From Planctomycetota bacterium (GTDB lineage Bacteria > Planctomycetota > Planctomycetia > Pirellulales > Pirellulaceae): DNA of 19,164 nucleotides. Below, one piece after another: positions 1-7,371 of this stretch (positions are counted from its first letter, which is position 1; every line of letters starts with the position of its first letter). The position numbers and the translations under genes were made by a program. Location of the stretch: assembly GCA_024277285.1 (NCBI GenBank), contig JAJRVM010000363.1, forward strand, positions 1 to 19,164, in the 5' to 3' direction. The notes under the pieces are model-generated. The model was not told the origin of the DNA. It saw only the letters and a program-made list of their open reading frames with translations, and did not search any database.

Positions 1-1
1 A

Positions 2-241
2 AATGAAGAAGCCGAACAAGTAGTCGAAACGGAAGCCGCGTCGGACGAATCGTATGACGACGACTACGAGGCCGACTACCGTGACGATTACGGCTATGGC
101 TACGAAGAGTACGAAGGCAACGAAGAAGCGTCTGCAATGGACGATTCCAACGACGCCGACGTAAACGAAGAAGCCGAACAAGTCGTCGAAACGGAAGCCG
201 CGGCGGACGAATCGTATGACGACGATTACGATGCCGACTAC
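2..241. repeat. 162-bp (54-codon) imperfect tandem repeat in acidic gene
   Basis: Bases 2-79 and 164-241 encode near-identical 26-residue blocks (NEEAEQVVETEAA then S/A, DESYDDDY, E/D, ADY), one 162-bp period apart. The intervening sequences also correspond (GNEEASAMDDS against ANEDCEEESMTDDS after the second block). This shows the protein grew by duplication and supports coding upstream of the ATG at 137. Confidence 0.85.
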
Positions 242-1480
242 GACTACGACTACGACTACGACTACAGCGATCGTTATGACGCCAACGAAGATTGTGAAGA
301 AGAGTCCATGACGGACGATTCAAGCGATTCCGTCGACGCTCAGCCCGCCGAACAGGCAGACGACACTGAGGCAGACGACACTGAGGCAGACGACACTGAG
401 GCAGACGACACTGAGGCAGACGACACTGAGGCCTATGACTACGAAGAGTACGACTACGACACGTACGACTACGATTCGTATAAGTATGACGACCAGGACG
501 AAAGCGAGTTGCAATCGTCAGACGATGCTGGTGACTCGGTGCAAGACGATGCCGACGAGTTCATCGAACTCCCTTCGGAATCGGCTGTCGAATCTGACAC
601 GCACGAGATGTACGAGTACGACTATTACGAACCGTACGACGCCAGCCCCGCGGATGACGATGCTGAGGCAGACGCCGAAGCGACATCGACCGAAGCCGAC
701 GAGTACGATGCGTACGAGGTCTACGACTACGACAACGAGTCGACCGCAGATCAAACCGAGGCCGCTGAGGATTCCGCCGCTTCGCCGGCAGAAGAACAGC
801 CCGTCGAGGAAGTCGACCAACAGTATTATGGTCGATACCCCTACGGATATGGCTACGGTTACGAGTACGATTATGAATACGACAACGCGGCTGACACCAG
901 CGAAAGCGACCTGTCGGCGAACGTCGAAGTCGACATTCAGCAGATCGTACAAGTGGGACGATCCGTCGTCCGATTCGTATCGGACGCTGAATTCGTGCAG
1001 GGCTTGCAAGCCTCCATTCAGGATATGCAAACACGCGTCCATAGCGTGTGGACACAAGTCGACTTCGAGCAACTGCGCAGTGCGGTTAGCCAGTCGGTCG
1101 TGACGATGCTACAGACACAGGCTCCGGAGCGGGACCTGAATCTGGATAACGGCAACATCTTCCTGTTTCAATTTGAATTGGAAGCCACCGCCGGCATCAC
1201 GCAGCCGATCGCACTCGATGAGACGCCCTGGATGATCGAAGAGCAAGTGGTTGGTACGCTGTCCGATGGCCAAGAGAATGCCACCGCAGCCGAGCCGACA
1301 AGTGCTGCTCCCGTTTCCGCTGTGCCGGCTATCACGCGCAACTTGGTCGTACAATGGGCCAACACCGCAACGTCGATCGCCAAAACGGCATGGGACGCAC
1401 TGTCGCCGGAACTCGAACGGATTGCCGTCGAGACTCTGGCACGAGCTTCGCTCGTCGAACCAGCGACGACCCAGCGTTAA
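2..1480 (+). CDS. Asp/Glu/Tyr-rich acidic repeat protein (5' end outside window)
   Basis: The reading frame is open from base 2, so the ATG at 137 is very probably internal and the gene starts left of the window; 492 residues are visible before the TAA at 1478-1480. The N-terminal two thirds are dominated by Asp, Glu and Tyr, with alternating DY runs around 235-265. A unit of 54 residues beginning NEEAEQVVETEAA occurs at base 2 and again at base 164, and a degenerate third copy follows. Five exact ADDTE pentapeptides lie at 356-430, and a GYGYGYEYDYEYD stretch lies near 850-885. The last ~185 residues (from about base 920) are of ordinary composition, with predicted amphipathic helices (for example VDIQQIVQVGRSVVRFVSDA) and no clear membrane segment. 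I do not recognise a family. A surface, matrix or ion-binding role is only a guess from composition. A strong terminator follows at 1629-1658. Confidence 0.7.
   Translation, partial: NEEAEQVVETEAASDESYDDDYEADYRDDYGYGYEEYEGNEEASAMDDSNDADVNEEAEQVVETEAAADESYDDDYDADYDYDYDYDYSDRYDANEDCEEESMTDDSSDSVDAQPAEQADDTEADDTEADDTEADDTEADDTEAYDYEEYDYDTYDYDSYKYDDQDESELQSSDDAGDSVQDDADEFIELPSESAVESDTHEMYEYDYYEPYDASPADDDAEADAEATSTEADEYDAYEVYDYDNESTADQTEAAEDSAASPAEEQPVEEVDQQYYGRYPYGYGYGYEYDYEYDNAADTSESDLSANVEVDIQQIVQVGRSVVRFVSDAEFVQGLQASIQDMQTRVHSVWTQVDFEQLRSAVSQSVVTMLQTQAPERDLNLDNGNIFLFQFELEATAGITQPIALDETPWMIEEQVVGTLSDGQENATAAEPTSAAPVSAVPAITRNLVVQWANTATSIAKTAWDALSPELERIAVETLARASLVEPATTQR
356..430. repeat. Five exact 15-bp tandem repeats, in frame
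   Basis: The unit GCAGACGACACTGAG occurs five times without a mismatch and encodes ADDTE each time. Being a multiple of three, copy-number change by slippage would lengthen or shorten the protein without a frameshift. Confidence 0.95.
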
Positions 1481-1862
1481 GCAACAATGACAAAGGTGCT
1501 CGTCGCATCGGCACTCCACGCGGGCCAAGTACCCCAGGAGAATCGATACGCCACACCTCGAATCGCAAAGAGCGTTTTATTCGATCAACACTTTGCACTC
1601 ATTCTGTAGTCATTCTCGCTCAACAACACCCTCTCCGCTGACGCGGGGAGGGTTTTTTGTTGGCCGCGTGTGGCTTGGGAATCTTTCCCAAGAAGTGTGG
1701 CACGGCACTCCGTGCCGCGGGTGGCCGTTTCGCAGCGCCGGGCAGCAATACAATTGGGCTGTCTTCAGACAATGCGAACGACGCGGAGCGGCGTTCCACA
1801 CTGTGCACCGCGGCTGAGCCCTCGGCGGGCTCAGCTATACGTACGACTTGCGTGTAGTGAGG
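1481..1862. other. Convergent intergenic region with two extra hairpins
   Basis: Apart from the terminator at 1629-1658, this gap between convergent genes holds two perfect hairpins without T-tails. GGCACGG/CCGTGCC is at 1699-1716 with loop CACT. A 9-bp stem GCTGAGCCC/GGGCTCAGC is at 1813-1835 with loop TCGGC, 28 bp beyond the sigma-factor stop codon. I see no gene here. The second hairpin could protect or end the sigma transcript, but it lacks a U-tract on either strand. Confidence 0.6.
1629..1658 (+). terminator. Intrinsic terminator of the acidic repeat gene
   Basis: A 10-bp stem (CCCTCTCCGC paired with GCGGGGAGGG, one G-T wobble) with loop TGAC is followed by six T residues, about 150 bp after the stop codon at 1480. 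Confidence 0.85.
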
Positions 1863-3338
1863 CTAGTCGACGAACGAAGCGAGCGGCTTGGCTTCACTGC
1901 CTCGGCGAATCTTATCGAGTGCCATTTGCTCGATCTGCCGGATCCTTTCACGGCTGACCGAGAAGACTCTTCCCAATTCGGCCAACGAATGGCTCTGTCC
2001 GTCGCTGAGCCCGAACCGCAAACGCAACACGTCTTGTTCGCGTTGGCTGAGCGAGCCCATGGCAGTTCGCAAACGTGTGCGCAGTGCATCCAGTGTCACG
2101 CGTCGAACCTGATCGTGCGTGTCCGGATCGAAAAGAATGTCTGCCATATTACAGTCGTCCGCACCTTTCGGTTCATCCAGGGAATGCGGAGTCAGTGCCA
2201 CCGTGCTCAAACGGTGCACATCGCGTAGCGGCAGGCCCATATGGTCGGCAATCTCGTCCACCGTCGGACGCTTGGCCAGCTTGTGCATCAATTCGTTTGA
2301 AGCCGATTCAAACACGCGTAATTGCGGTTGGTAGTTGGCCGGTAGACGAACGGTGCGTCCTTTTTCCGCGATCGCTCGAGTCACAGCCTGGCGAATCCAC
2401 CACGTGGCATAGGTCGAGAACTTGAAGCCGCGACGATAATCGAATTTCTCAGCCGCTTGGATCAGCCCCGTATTCCCTTCCTGGACCAAGTCCAGGAAGC
2501 TCATTCCGCGCCGCACGTACCGTTTGGCAACGGAGACAACCAAACGCAAGTTGCCCTCGCACAACAACTGGCGCGCGTGATGGTGCTCGCGTTGCCATCG
2601 GCGTATCCGCACCATGCGACGCTCCAGCGTGCGCCAACTCTCGCCGGTACGCTGCATCAGACGATGGAGCTGCATTCGCAACCGCCTCACTTCATCGTCC
2701 GCATCACGCTCCTGCGCGTTCTTGATTGATGTCGTGAGCATCCGCATTCGGGCCCCCATCGACTCGTATTGATCGACCCACGGTCGCATGAGCACCGCGC
2801 GCAGACCTAACTCTTCCACCAGCCGCGCCCCTTTGGCGCGACGCCGCCGCATACGCGTCCACGCCTCCTGACGTTGCCGCGAAGATGATGACTGTGACGC
2901 GGCGATGCGAAAATCCTTGGCGTTCTCGGCCAACAGTCGATCGAGCGTATGCAGATTCAAGGGCAGCATCTGCGCTAGTCGACGTTTCTCCACCGTGTCG
3001 GCCGCAGCGACCTCTAACGTCCGGTCAAGTCGGCGTTGGCGAGTTTCGACGAGACGGAGCTCGGCAACGGCTTGCGCGAGCACGAAATCGGTTGCCAGTG
3101 CCGCGCGCCGCCACCGATGTTGCGCCTCGGTGATCCTGCGCCCCAACGCGACTTCTTCCTGGCGTGACAACAAGGGCAGGCGAGACAGCTCCTGCATGTA
3201 ATGCAAGACCGTTTCCGAATCAGCCCCGTCGAAGCGACGCGCTCCACGCATCATGGCCGTAGGCCGCGCGCCGTTGCCACTGGCAACAGTGGCCGACGCG
3301 CGTTCGGTCGTTTTTCGTTTGGGGAGTGCCTGGATCAT
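1863..3338 (-). CDS. RpoD-like (group 1/2) sigma-70 family RNA polymerase sigma factor
   Basis: This 491-residue protein directs RNA polymerase to -35/-10 promoters. Region 1.2 is at residues ~39-72 ([20 protein letters not shown]). A long Arg-rich, poorly conserved segment (~75-250) corresponds to the region between 1.2 and 2.1 of primary sigmas. Region 2 is at ~260-333, including [14 protein letters not shown], the core-binding [29 protein letters not shown] part (in pieces ~283-311) and the -10-reading [20 protein letters not shown], which keeps the Gln and Thr of primary sigmas. Region 3 is at ~334-405, and region 4 ends in the helix-turn-helix [20 protein letters not shown]. The ATG at 3338 has AAAGGA about 10 nt upstream. 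It lies 291 bp downstream of the ECF sigma gene, in the same direction. Planctomycetes carry several RpoD paralogues; with its divergent spacer this may be an alternative group-2 sigma rather than the housekeeping one. Confidence 0.95.
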   Translation of the reverse strand: MIQALPKRKTTERASATVASGNGARPTAMMRGARRFDGADSETVLHYMQELSRLPLLSRQEEVALGRRITEAQHRWRRAALATDFVLAQAVAELRLVETRQRRLDRTLEVAAADTVEKRRLAQMLPLNLHTLDRLLAENAKDFRIAASQSSSSRQRQEAWTRMRRRRAKGARLVEELGLRAVLMRPWVDQYESMGARMRMLTTSIKNAQERDADDEVRRLRMQLHRLMQRTGESWRTLERRMVRIRRWQREHHHARQLLCEGNLRLVVSVAKRYVRRGMSFLDLVQEGNTGLIQAAEKFDYRRGFKFSTYATWWIRQAVTRAIAEKGRTVRLPANYQPQLRVFESASNELMHKLAKRPTVDEIADHMGLPLRDVHRLSTVALTPHSLDEPKGADDCNMADILFDPDTHDQVRRVTLDALRTRLRTAMGSLSQREQDVLRLRFGLSDGQSHSLAELGRVFSVSRERIRQIEQMALDKIRRGSEAKPLASFVD

Positions 3339-3381
3339 GCTTTCTAATTCCTTTCTGTACCCGATATCCGAGTCCTGCGTG

Positions 3382-3411
3382 CCGTGTTTCTTCTTTCGTG
3401 TCCCGTGTTTC
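3382..3411. repeat. 21-bp-spaced direct repeat upstream of RpoD-like sigma gene
   Basis: CCGTGTTTC occurs at 3382-3390 and 3403-3411, each preceded by CGTG-like sequence. The copies start 21 bp apart, or two helical turns, and lie 44-73 nt upstream of the start codon at 3338. This may be a small tandem duplication or a paired operator. The rest of 3339-3629 shows nothing I can name. Confidence 0.5.
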
Positions 3412-3629
3412 CGGTATTTCAGCTAGTCTCTGACAGTGTTCTTGTACGTGGTGCATGGTTCGAATTCCCGCGGTGCGAGATCCGAACGAAGCTGTGATCG
3501 TGTTGGCAACGCCCACGACACGCCGCACCAGCAGCGTGCATTCCGAGTGCCTCGACCGTCGCGAGATTGTGCTGCGCAATGAGCTGCCGGCACGTGCGCC
3601 GCGCGCCCACTTCGAAGTCACCGCCGGCG

Positions 3630-4277
3630 TTACGACGCCAGCTCCACAAGCTGCTCTTGCAGCCGGCCAAATGCCGCATGCATGCGACTCTTCGCCGTCC
3701 CTTCCGGAATCTCCAACTGCTGGGCCGCTTCCCGATACTTCAGCCCGTCGAAGAAAACCAACCGCACCAATTGGCGCTGATGTGGCGGCAATTGCCCAAC
3801 CGCGCGCCGCACCTGGGCGCGAGATTCACTCCATTGCACCAAGTCAACAGAGCTCGCCGTGTCGCTCGGCAATCGGCCACGCAGCTCACCACCTCCCGCC
3901 TCCTGACTATCGTCCGCACCGTATTCGATGCTGTGCATGCGTTGGCGGCGCCGAGTTCGCACGGCGTCGATCGCCTGATTGACGGCAACCGTGTAGAGCC
4001 AGGGACGCAGACGTCGATCGCTTTGGAACGTGTGGCACTTCAAGTGCAACTGCATCCACGCCCCCTGCACGGCATCGCTGGCAAGCTCCGCATCGCCGAA
4101 ACAGCGCCGCAGGTAGTCATTCAACGGACGATCGTAGCGTCGTACCAGCTCGGCAAACGAGCGTGAATCTCGTGTGGCGATATAGTCAAGCAACAGTGCT
4201 TCGTCACTCATGTCACGCCGATGCTCCGCCACAGAACCACAAACCGCATCCTGGTCCGTTGATTTGACTGCCTTCAT
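3630..4277 (-). CDS. ECF-type sigma-70 family RNA polymerase sigma factor
   Basis: This two-domain extracytoplasmic-function sigma factor has 215 residues from the chosen start. Sigma region 2 spans ~24-110: DEALLLDYIATRDSRSFAEL, then DAVQGAWMQLHL, then RPWLYTVAVNQAIDAVRTRR. A linker at ~111-150 is rich in Asp, Gly and Ser. Region 4 spans ~153-210, with the helix-turn-helix YREAAQQLEIPEGTAKSRMH. The frame is open up to an ATG at 4505, but the N-terminal extension is not family-like. I chose the ATG at 4277 because AAGGAG lies exactly 6 nt upstream; the ATG at 4283 would leave no spacing. No anti-sigma gene adjoins it, which is common in planctomycete ECF groups. A sigma-54 promoter-like element lies ~154 nt upstream (4431-4446), suggesting a sigma cascade. 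The RpoD-like gene follows on the same strand. Confidence 0.9.
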   Translation of the reverse strand: MKAVKSTDQDAVCGSVAEHRRDMSDEALLLDYIATRDSRSFAELVRRYDRPLNDYLRRCFGDAELASDAVQGAWMQLHLKCHTFQSDRRLRPWLYTVAVNQAIDAVRTRRRQRMHSIEYGADDSQEAGGGELRGRLPSDTASSVDLVQWSESRAQVRRAVGQLPPHQRQLVRLVFFDGLKYREAAQQLEIPEGTAKSRMHAAFGRLQEQLVELAS

Positions 4278-4283
4278 TTCCAT

Positions 4284-4289
4284 CTCCTT
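4284..4289 (-). promoter_or_regulatory. Shine-Dalgarno deciding the ECF sigma start
   Basis: AAGGAG on the minus strand stands 6 nt before the ATG at 4277 and directly abuts the alternative ATG at 4283. This selects the downstream start codon. Confidence 0.75.
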
Positions 4290-4430
4290 CTCTACCGACT
4301 CTGCCGTGAACCTTGGATTGCGGCCGAACGCCGCCAAACACCCCCTCGGCACTCTGCCCCTTGCCCTAAGCCGCCCGTCCCGCCTTGGGCCATCGCTCAG
4401 TGCAGCGCCGTGAGTGTGCGAGGAGAGTAT

Positions 4431-4446
4431 TGCAACGATTGTGCCA
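4431..4446 (-). promoter_or_regulatory. Sigma-54 (-24/-12) promoter upstream of ECF sigma gene
   Basis: On the minus strand the sequence reads TGGCACAATCGTTGCA. It has the invariant GG and GC dinucleotides separated by exactly 10 nt and the full TGGCAC and TTGCA boxes of the RpoN consensus; only the G after TGGCAC is replaced by A. Transcription would start near 4420, giving a ~140-nt leader before the ATG at 4277. An imperfect relative (CGGCACGATTG) lies ~72 bp further upstream without the -12 GC. No enhancer-binding-protein gene is present in the window. Confidence 0.6.
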
Positions 4447-4951
4447 AAGAGTGGTTTTCGCGGAGTGAAAAGCGGTAAATCGCACTGACCCCAGGTAAGA
4501 ACCATCTCAATCGTGCCGAAAAGTGGGGGGAATCGCCACGAAAAGAGTTTGGGGACGGTGAAGAAATCACGCCGACGCAGCGAGTGCTGCTAATAGATAC
4601 GGGGGACCACGAGCCGCTGCGATGGGGCAGAAGGCGACAGCGTGGCACTTTGCCGCGCGCGTGCGCCGCCCCTCAGCGGGCGTTTATCGGGTGGGGTTGG
4701 TCCCAGAAAGGGCACAGGCCATACCGAGCGTTCTCGCCGCGAACGTACTACAAAGCATGACGCGAATCGCCGCACTGACAAGGGCAAGAAAGAAGTTGCC
4801 GTGGCCGGGAGCATGGCCACGTTTGCATTTCCAGTAATAGAACCACTGATGAGTTCCTGTTGATCCTTGGCGCGCCAACGCGACGAGGATAACTGCGCCG
4901 TCGTGTCGGCCCCAACGGAAACGCCGGGCGGAGTGCCTTCTTCATGAGCGT

Positions 4952-4973
4952 CTATCAGCGTTGATTGGCGGTC
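4952..4973. repeat. Dispersed intergenic repeat, copy 1
   Basis: This 22-bp element begins CTATCAGCGTTGATT and ends GCGGTC. It matches 7262-7283 with one mismatch, and similarity continues weakly for a further ~25 bp (a shared GACGCGGCG). It lies downstream of the first DUF1559 gene, beyond its terminator. Confidence 0.75.
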
Positions 4974-5021
4974 TCGTTCCTGGACGCGGCGTTCGCGGCC
5001 TCCCTTCCGTGCACAGCTACG

Positions 5022-5057
5022 AAAAAACGGGCTCCCCAAAATCTGGAGCAGCCCGTT
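5022..5057 (-). terminator. Intrinsic terminator of DUF1559 gene 1
   Basis: On the minus strand a GC-rich stem (AACGGGCT with AGCCCGTT, plus inner CTCC/GGAG pairs) encloses a loop containing AGATTTTG. It runs into six T residues, ~93 bp after the stop codon at 5150. Confidence 0.85.
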
Positions 5058-5074
5058 GAAATCGCAAACAGTAT

Positions 5075-5102
5075 CGATCAGCCGCAGTCGATCAGCCGCA
5101 GT
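5075..5102. repeat. Perfect 14-bp tandem duplication
   Basis: CGATCAGCCGCAGT occurs twice head to tail, at 5075-5088 and 5089-5102, between the DUF1559 stop codon and its terminator. Confidence 0.9.
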
Positions 5103-5149
5103 CGACCGTTTGTCGCCACGGTGCCGTCGAACTATTGTCTTCAGTCAGG

Positions 5150-6205
5150 TTATTGGTAGTCCTGATCATTAAGCACGTAGTTAATGCGTGCCGGCATGAA
5201 CGACTTCGTGCCATGTGGCGTCATCAGCTGTTGATAGACGTGGTAAGGCATTGTGTCCGCCAAGAACAAGACACGCCCGTCAGCAAACGCCGCATTGACG
5301 CCGCCAGGATGGTTGGCCGACGGCCGAGCCGTTTCGGGATTCGGTGGCCCGACAATCGTTAACAGCTCGCCATTAACCTTCATCCAAGGCGATGGGGGAA
5401 CCTGAGGAGCACCAAATGGCGGAGCCGCATCAATGGGTGCTGGTGGCGAGGGCTCGTTCGCGTAACACCATACGAAGGTGGCACCCAACCGATTGTGATT
5501 GAATGCGGCGAACGAAGGATCGGTCGGATCCAACGGCGGCAACGCCGTTCCTGGTACTGGGCCTCCCAACGCACACCATGTCGTGGCAATCAGATTCTCG
5601 GAAAACAACAACGTGTTGGTGGCCCCATCACGCATGTCTCCAACCCCTACTTTGATCTCCGGGTAGGTGATGCGGTCGTGGAAGATGCCATTGAACGATT
5701 TTTGAGAAGCGTAAAGCGAGCCATCCCTATACGTTGGCGCCGTTCCAAAATCACTCAACGGCGACGGATCCGTTTGCCGAGGGCAGAAGCCCGCATTGGC
5801 CACGTAGCTGGTAATGGGCACTCCGGCCTGCCCGGTGGATCGACTGTCGCACACCATGAACTCAAGCGGCGGCGTCAGGATTGGATTATTCAACAACACT
5901 TGGGTCGAGTTCCATCGGTCCATCAAGTCCGAGCGATCCAGATTGGCCAGCAGAGCTACGACCCAGCTGCCCGGCTTCTTGCCCGTGCCAAGCAACTCCT
6001 GGTACCCCGGGTACCGATTCTTGCTCGTCTCGAAATTGGTGGCCGCCAAAGCCAATTGCTTGAGTTTGTTGACGCAGGAAGCACGTCGTCCCGCTTCACG
6101 AGCCATCTGCACAGCAGGCAATAGCATCCCAACCAAAATCCCAATGATGGCGATCACCACCAATAATTCCACCAGCGTGAACCCGGCGTGCCGTTTTCGA
6201 ATCAT
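5150..6205 (-). CDS. DUF1559 domain protein with type IV pilin-like N-terminus (1)
   Basis: This is a 351-residue planctomycete pseudopilin-like protein. Residues 1-8 are basic (MIRKRHAG). [20 protein letters not shown] follows as the class III prepilin signal, where a PilD-type peptidase would cut after Gly8 and Phe9 becomes the mature N-terminus. The hydrophobic helix ends near residue 30, then come [20 protein letters not shown] and a large DUF1559 domain. The domain ends with the family's signature [16 protein letters not shown] (~299-314) and a C-terminal tail, [11 protein letters not shown]. The frame extends upstream to 6484, but the prepilin start fixes the ATG at 6205, with GGGGAGA as the Shine-Dalgarno. 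These genes are hugely expanded in Planctomycetes; the function is unknown, and an exported or envelope-associated role is inferred. A paralogue lies at 7372-8481. Confidence 0.93.
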   Translation of the reverse strand: MIRKRHAGFTLVELLVVIAIIGILVGMLLPAVQMAREAGRRASCVNKLKQLALAATNFETSKNRYPGYQELLGTGKKPGSWVVALLANLDRSDLMDRWNSTQVLLNNPILTPPLEFMVCDSRSTGQAGVPITSYVANAGFCPRQTDPSPLSDFGTAPTYRDGSLYASQKSFNGIFHDRITYPEIKVGVGDMRDGATNTLLFSENLIATTWCALGGPVPGTALPPLDPTDPSFAAFNHNRLGATFVWCYANEPSPPAPIDAAPPFGAPQVPPSPWMKVNGELLTIVGPPNPETARPSANHPGGVNAAFADGRVLFLADTMPYHVYQQLMTPHGTKSFMPARINYVLNDQDYQ

Positions 6206-6708
6206 GATTGCTCTCCCCAGTTTCCCGGAAGTTTGTTTCCCGGAAGTATAAATCCCGGAAGTATGAAAGATAAGAAGTCTGACTAGAGATGCGTTTATTG
6301 TCACACATAACGCGCAAAAAGTCCAGCAACATTCGCCGTAACTTTTGTTCCTTCCACAACTTGCTTCATTTTGACTATTCACCACAAGAGCACTTTCGGC
6401 AACTCTGGGGAGTAGACAAACAACCTGATCGTCGGGTTCTATCCCAACTGTTTCTCCCGAATTCACACCCGTCAACTCGCCCACAATCTAGTCCGCACGC
6501 ACCGAAAATTCAATTGTGCGTCGCGATTGCGGCGTATCCAACGGGATAATTCCCCGTTCGTGCCCTTCCGCCGGGACACGACCGGCTATGATGATCAAGC
6601 GTCAACGTCAAAGGAAACGAAACCTCGCCGGCACATCCAGAAGAGGGATCGTTAATTGTCTCGGCTGGGCACTGAACTGTTCAACTCGCAATAACGTGAT
6701 TCACCACC
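6206..6708. other. Divergent intergenic region
   Basis: This lies between the divergent DUF1559 gene 1 and the small membrane protein gene. Besides the 15-bp repeats at 6223-6267 it is relatively AT-rich around 6280-6400, suggesting that promoters lie there. I could not define a -35/-10 pair with confidence, and no additional gene is supported. Confidence 0.4.
6223..6267. repeat. Three 15-bp tandem repeats in the DUF1559 leader
   Basis: TCCCGGAAGT starts at 6223, 6238 and 6253, an exact 15-bp period with AT-rich variable tails. It sits 18-62 nt upstream of the ATG at 6205, between the Shine-Dalgarno and the presumed promoter, so it is probably transcribed as 5' leader. Confidence 0.85.
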
Positions 6709-6927
6709 ATGCAACAGCGCTATCTCTTTGTCATCGCAGCTTGTCTTACCCTTGGCCTGGCGCCCTTCCTCCCGCAACCCCACCTAGTGGAGAAAATCCG
6801 CTGGCTCAGCGCCGGCACACCGCAACTGAGACCCATCGATTGGTTCGACCTGGTTATGCACGGCGCCCCGTGGATCATCTTGATCGGCATGAGCATCTAC
6901 GACTTCGTTGCTTTCTTGAGGGCTTAG
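6709..6927 (+). CDS. Small two-helix membrane protein
   Basis: This 72-residue protein opens with a hydrophobic segment (residues ~4-22, YLFVIAACLTLGLAPFL), which could be a signal anchor or first transmembrane helix. A polar loop of ~25 residues follows (PHLVEKIRWLSAGTPQLRPI), then a second hydrophobic segment (~49-64, APWIILIGMSIYDFVAF). Small proteins with the pattern IDWFDLVMHGAPW look familiar from planctomycete genomes, but no function is known to me. No strong Shine-Dalgarno precedes the ATG. It is transcribed away from DUF1559 gene 1 and towards the 3' end of gene 2. Confidence 0.65.
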   Translation: MQQRYLFVIAACLTLGLAPFLPQPHLVEKIRWLSAGTPQLRPIDWFDLVMHGAPWIILIGMSIYDFVAFLRA

Positions 6928-7371
6928 AACTGGGCACCTTGTGGGGTCACGCCAGCGCTGCTGAATGTCGTGCCCCCGGCGCTGCACTGACGAAAATGTT
7001 CTTAGCACGTTCTTTCTGCTAACCGTGCGCATCGGCGCCCGGTGGCACTGGAATGGGGCTACGTTTTTTCAGGCCCTCCGGGCCAAAAACGGTCGATGAT
7101 CCGTGGCATTGGCACCGAAGAAGTGCGTTACGACACCCGATGTTTGCTGCGAGACTCATCAAGTGCCGGGGGCGTAGCAAGCCCTGAGCACGAATTCCAT
7201 CCAGTTTCACCAAACACTCACCGTTTCAACACGCCACCCCACGGCCGGCGGAGCGCCTTTGCTATCAGCGTTGATTAGCGGTCCCCTTTTCAGACGCGGC
7301 GGTTGCGTAAATGGTTACAAGCGTCTTTTGCAACTGGGGTATTCGGTATTCTGCGTTTTAGTATCTGCGTT
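6928..7371. other. Convergent intergenic region
   Basis: No gene is supported. It holds a GGCCC-TCC-GGGCC hairpin at 7071-7084 flanked by T6 and A5 in the wrong order for a terminator, the second copy of the dispersed repeat (7262-7283), and short direct repeats at 7338-7372 (GGTATTC twice; CTGCGTTT twice, 15 bp apart) that run into the DUF1559 gene 2 stop codon. Confidence 0.5.
7262..7283. repeat. Dispersed intergenic repeat, copy 2
   Basis: This is the same 22-bp element as 4952-4973 (A instead of G at position 16). It lies 89-110 bp downstream of the DUF1559 gene 2 stop codon and in the same orientation as copy 1 relative to its DUF1559 gene. Confidence 0.75.

Larger units (their letters stand above)
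4278..5149. other. Long intergenic region between DUF1559 and ECF sigma genes
   Basis: This holds the ECF promoter element (4431-4446), a 7-bp hairpin at 4800-4821 (CGTGGCC/GGCCACG) with a weak downstream TTTGCATTT, a 22-bp dispersed repeat (4952-4973), the DUF1559 terminator (5022-5057) and a 14-bp tandem duplication (5075-5102). Open frames of up to ~150 codons exist (for example 4590-5039, minus). They have no family-like sequence and overlap the terminator, so I do not call them. Confidence 0.6.

Noticed and set aside
518..1072. Hydrophobic-looking minus-strand frame opposite the acidic gene
   Set aside because: Complement of Asp/Tyr codons yields Val/Ile/Arg codons, so its hydrophobicity is an artefact.
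3450..3495. GGTTCGAATTCCCGC resembling a tRNA T-arm
   Set aside because: The flanking bases do not form a 5-bp T-stem, and no acceptor, anticodon or D arm can be built around it.
4278..4505. N-terminal 76-residue extension of the ECF sigma factor
   Set aside because: It is not family-like and it contains the sigma-54 element; the Shine-Dalgarno at 4284-4289 supports the start at 4277.
4590..5039. 149-codon minus-strand open frame
   Set aside because: It overlaps the DUF1559 terminator and a dispersed repeat, has no family-like motifs, and its composition looks like untranslated GC-rich DNA.
7064..7089. T6-hairpin-A5 (GGCCC TCC GGGCC) as a terminator
   Set aside because: The T-run precedes and the A-run follows the stem, so neither strand has a U-tract after the hairpin.
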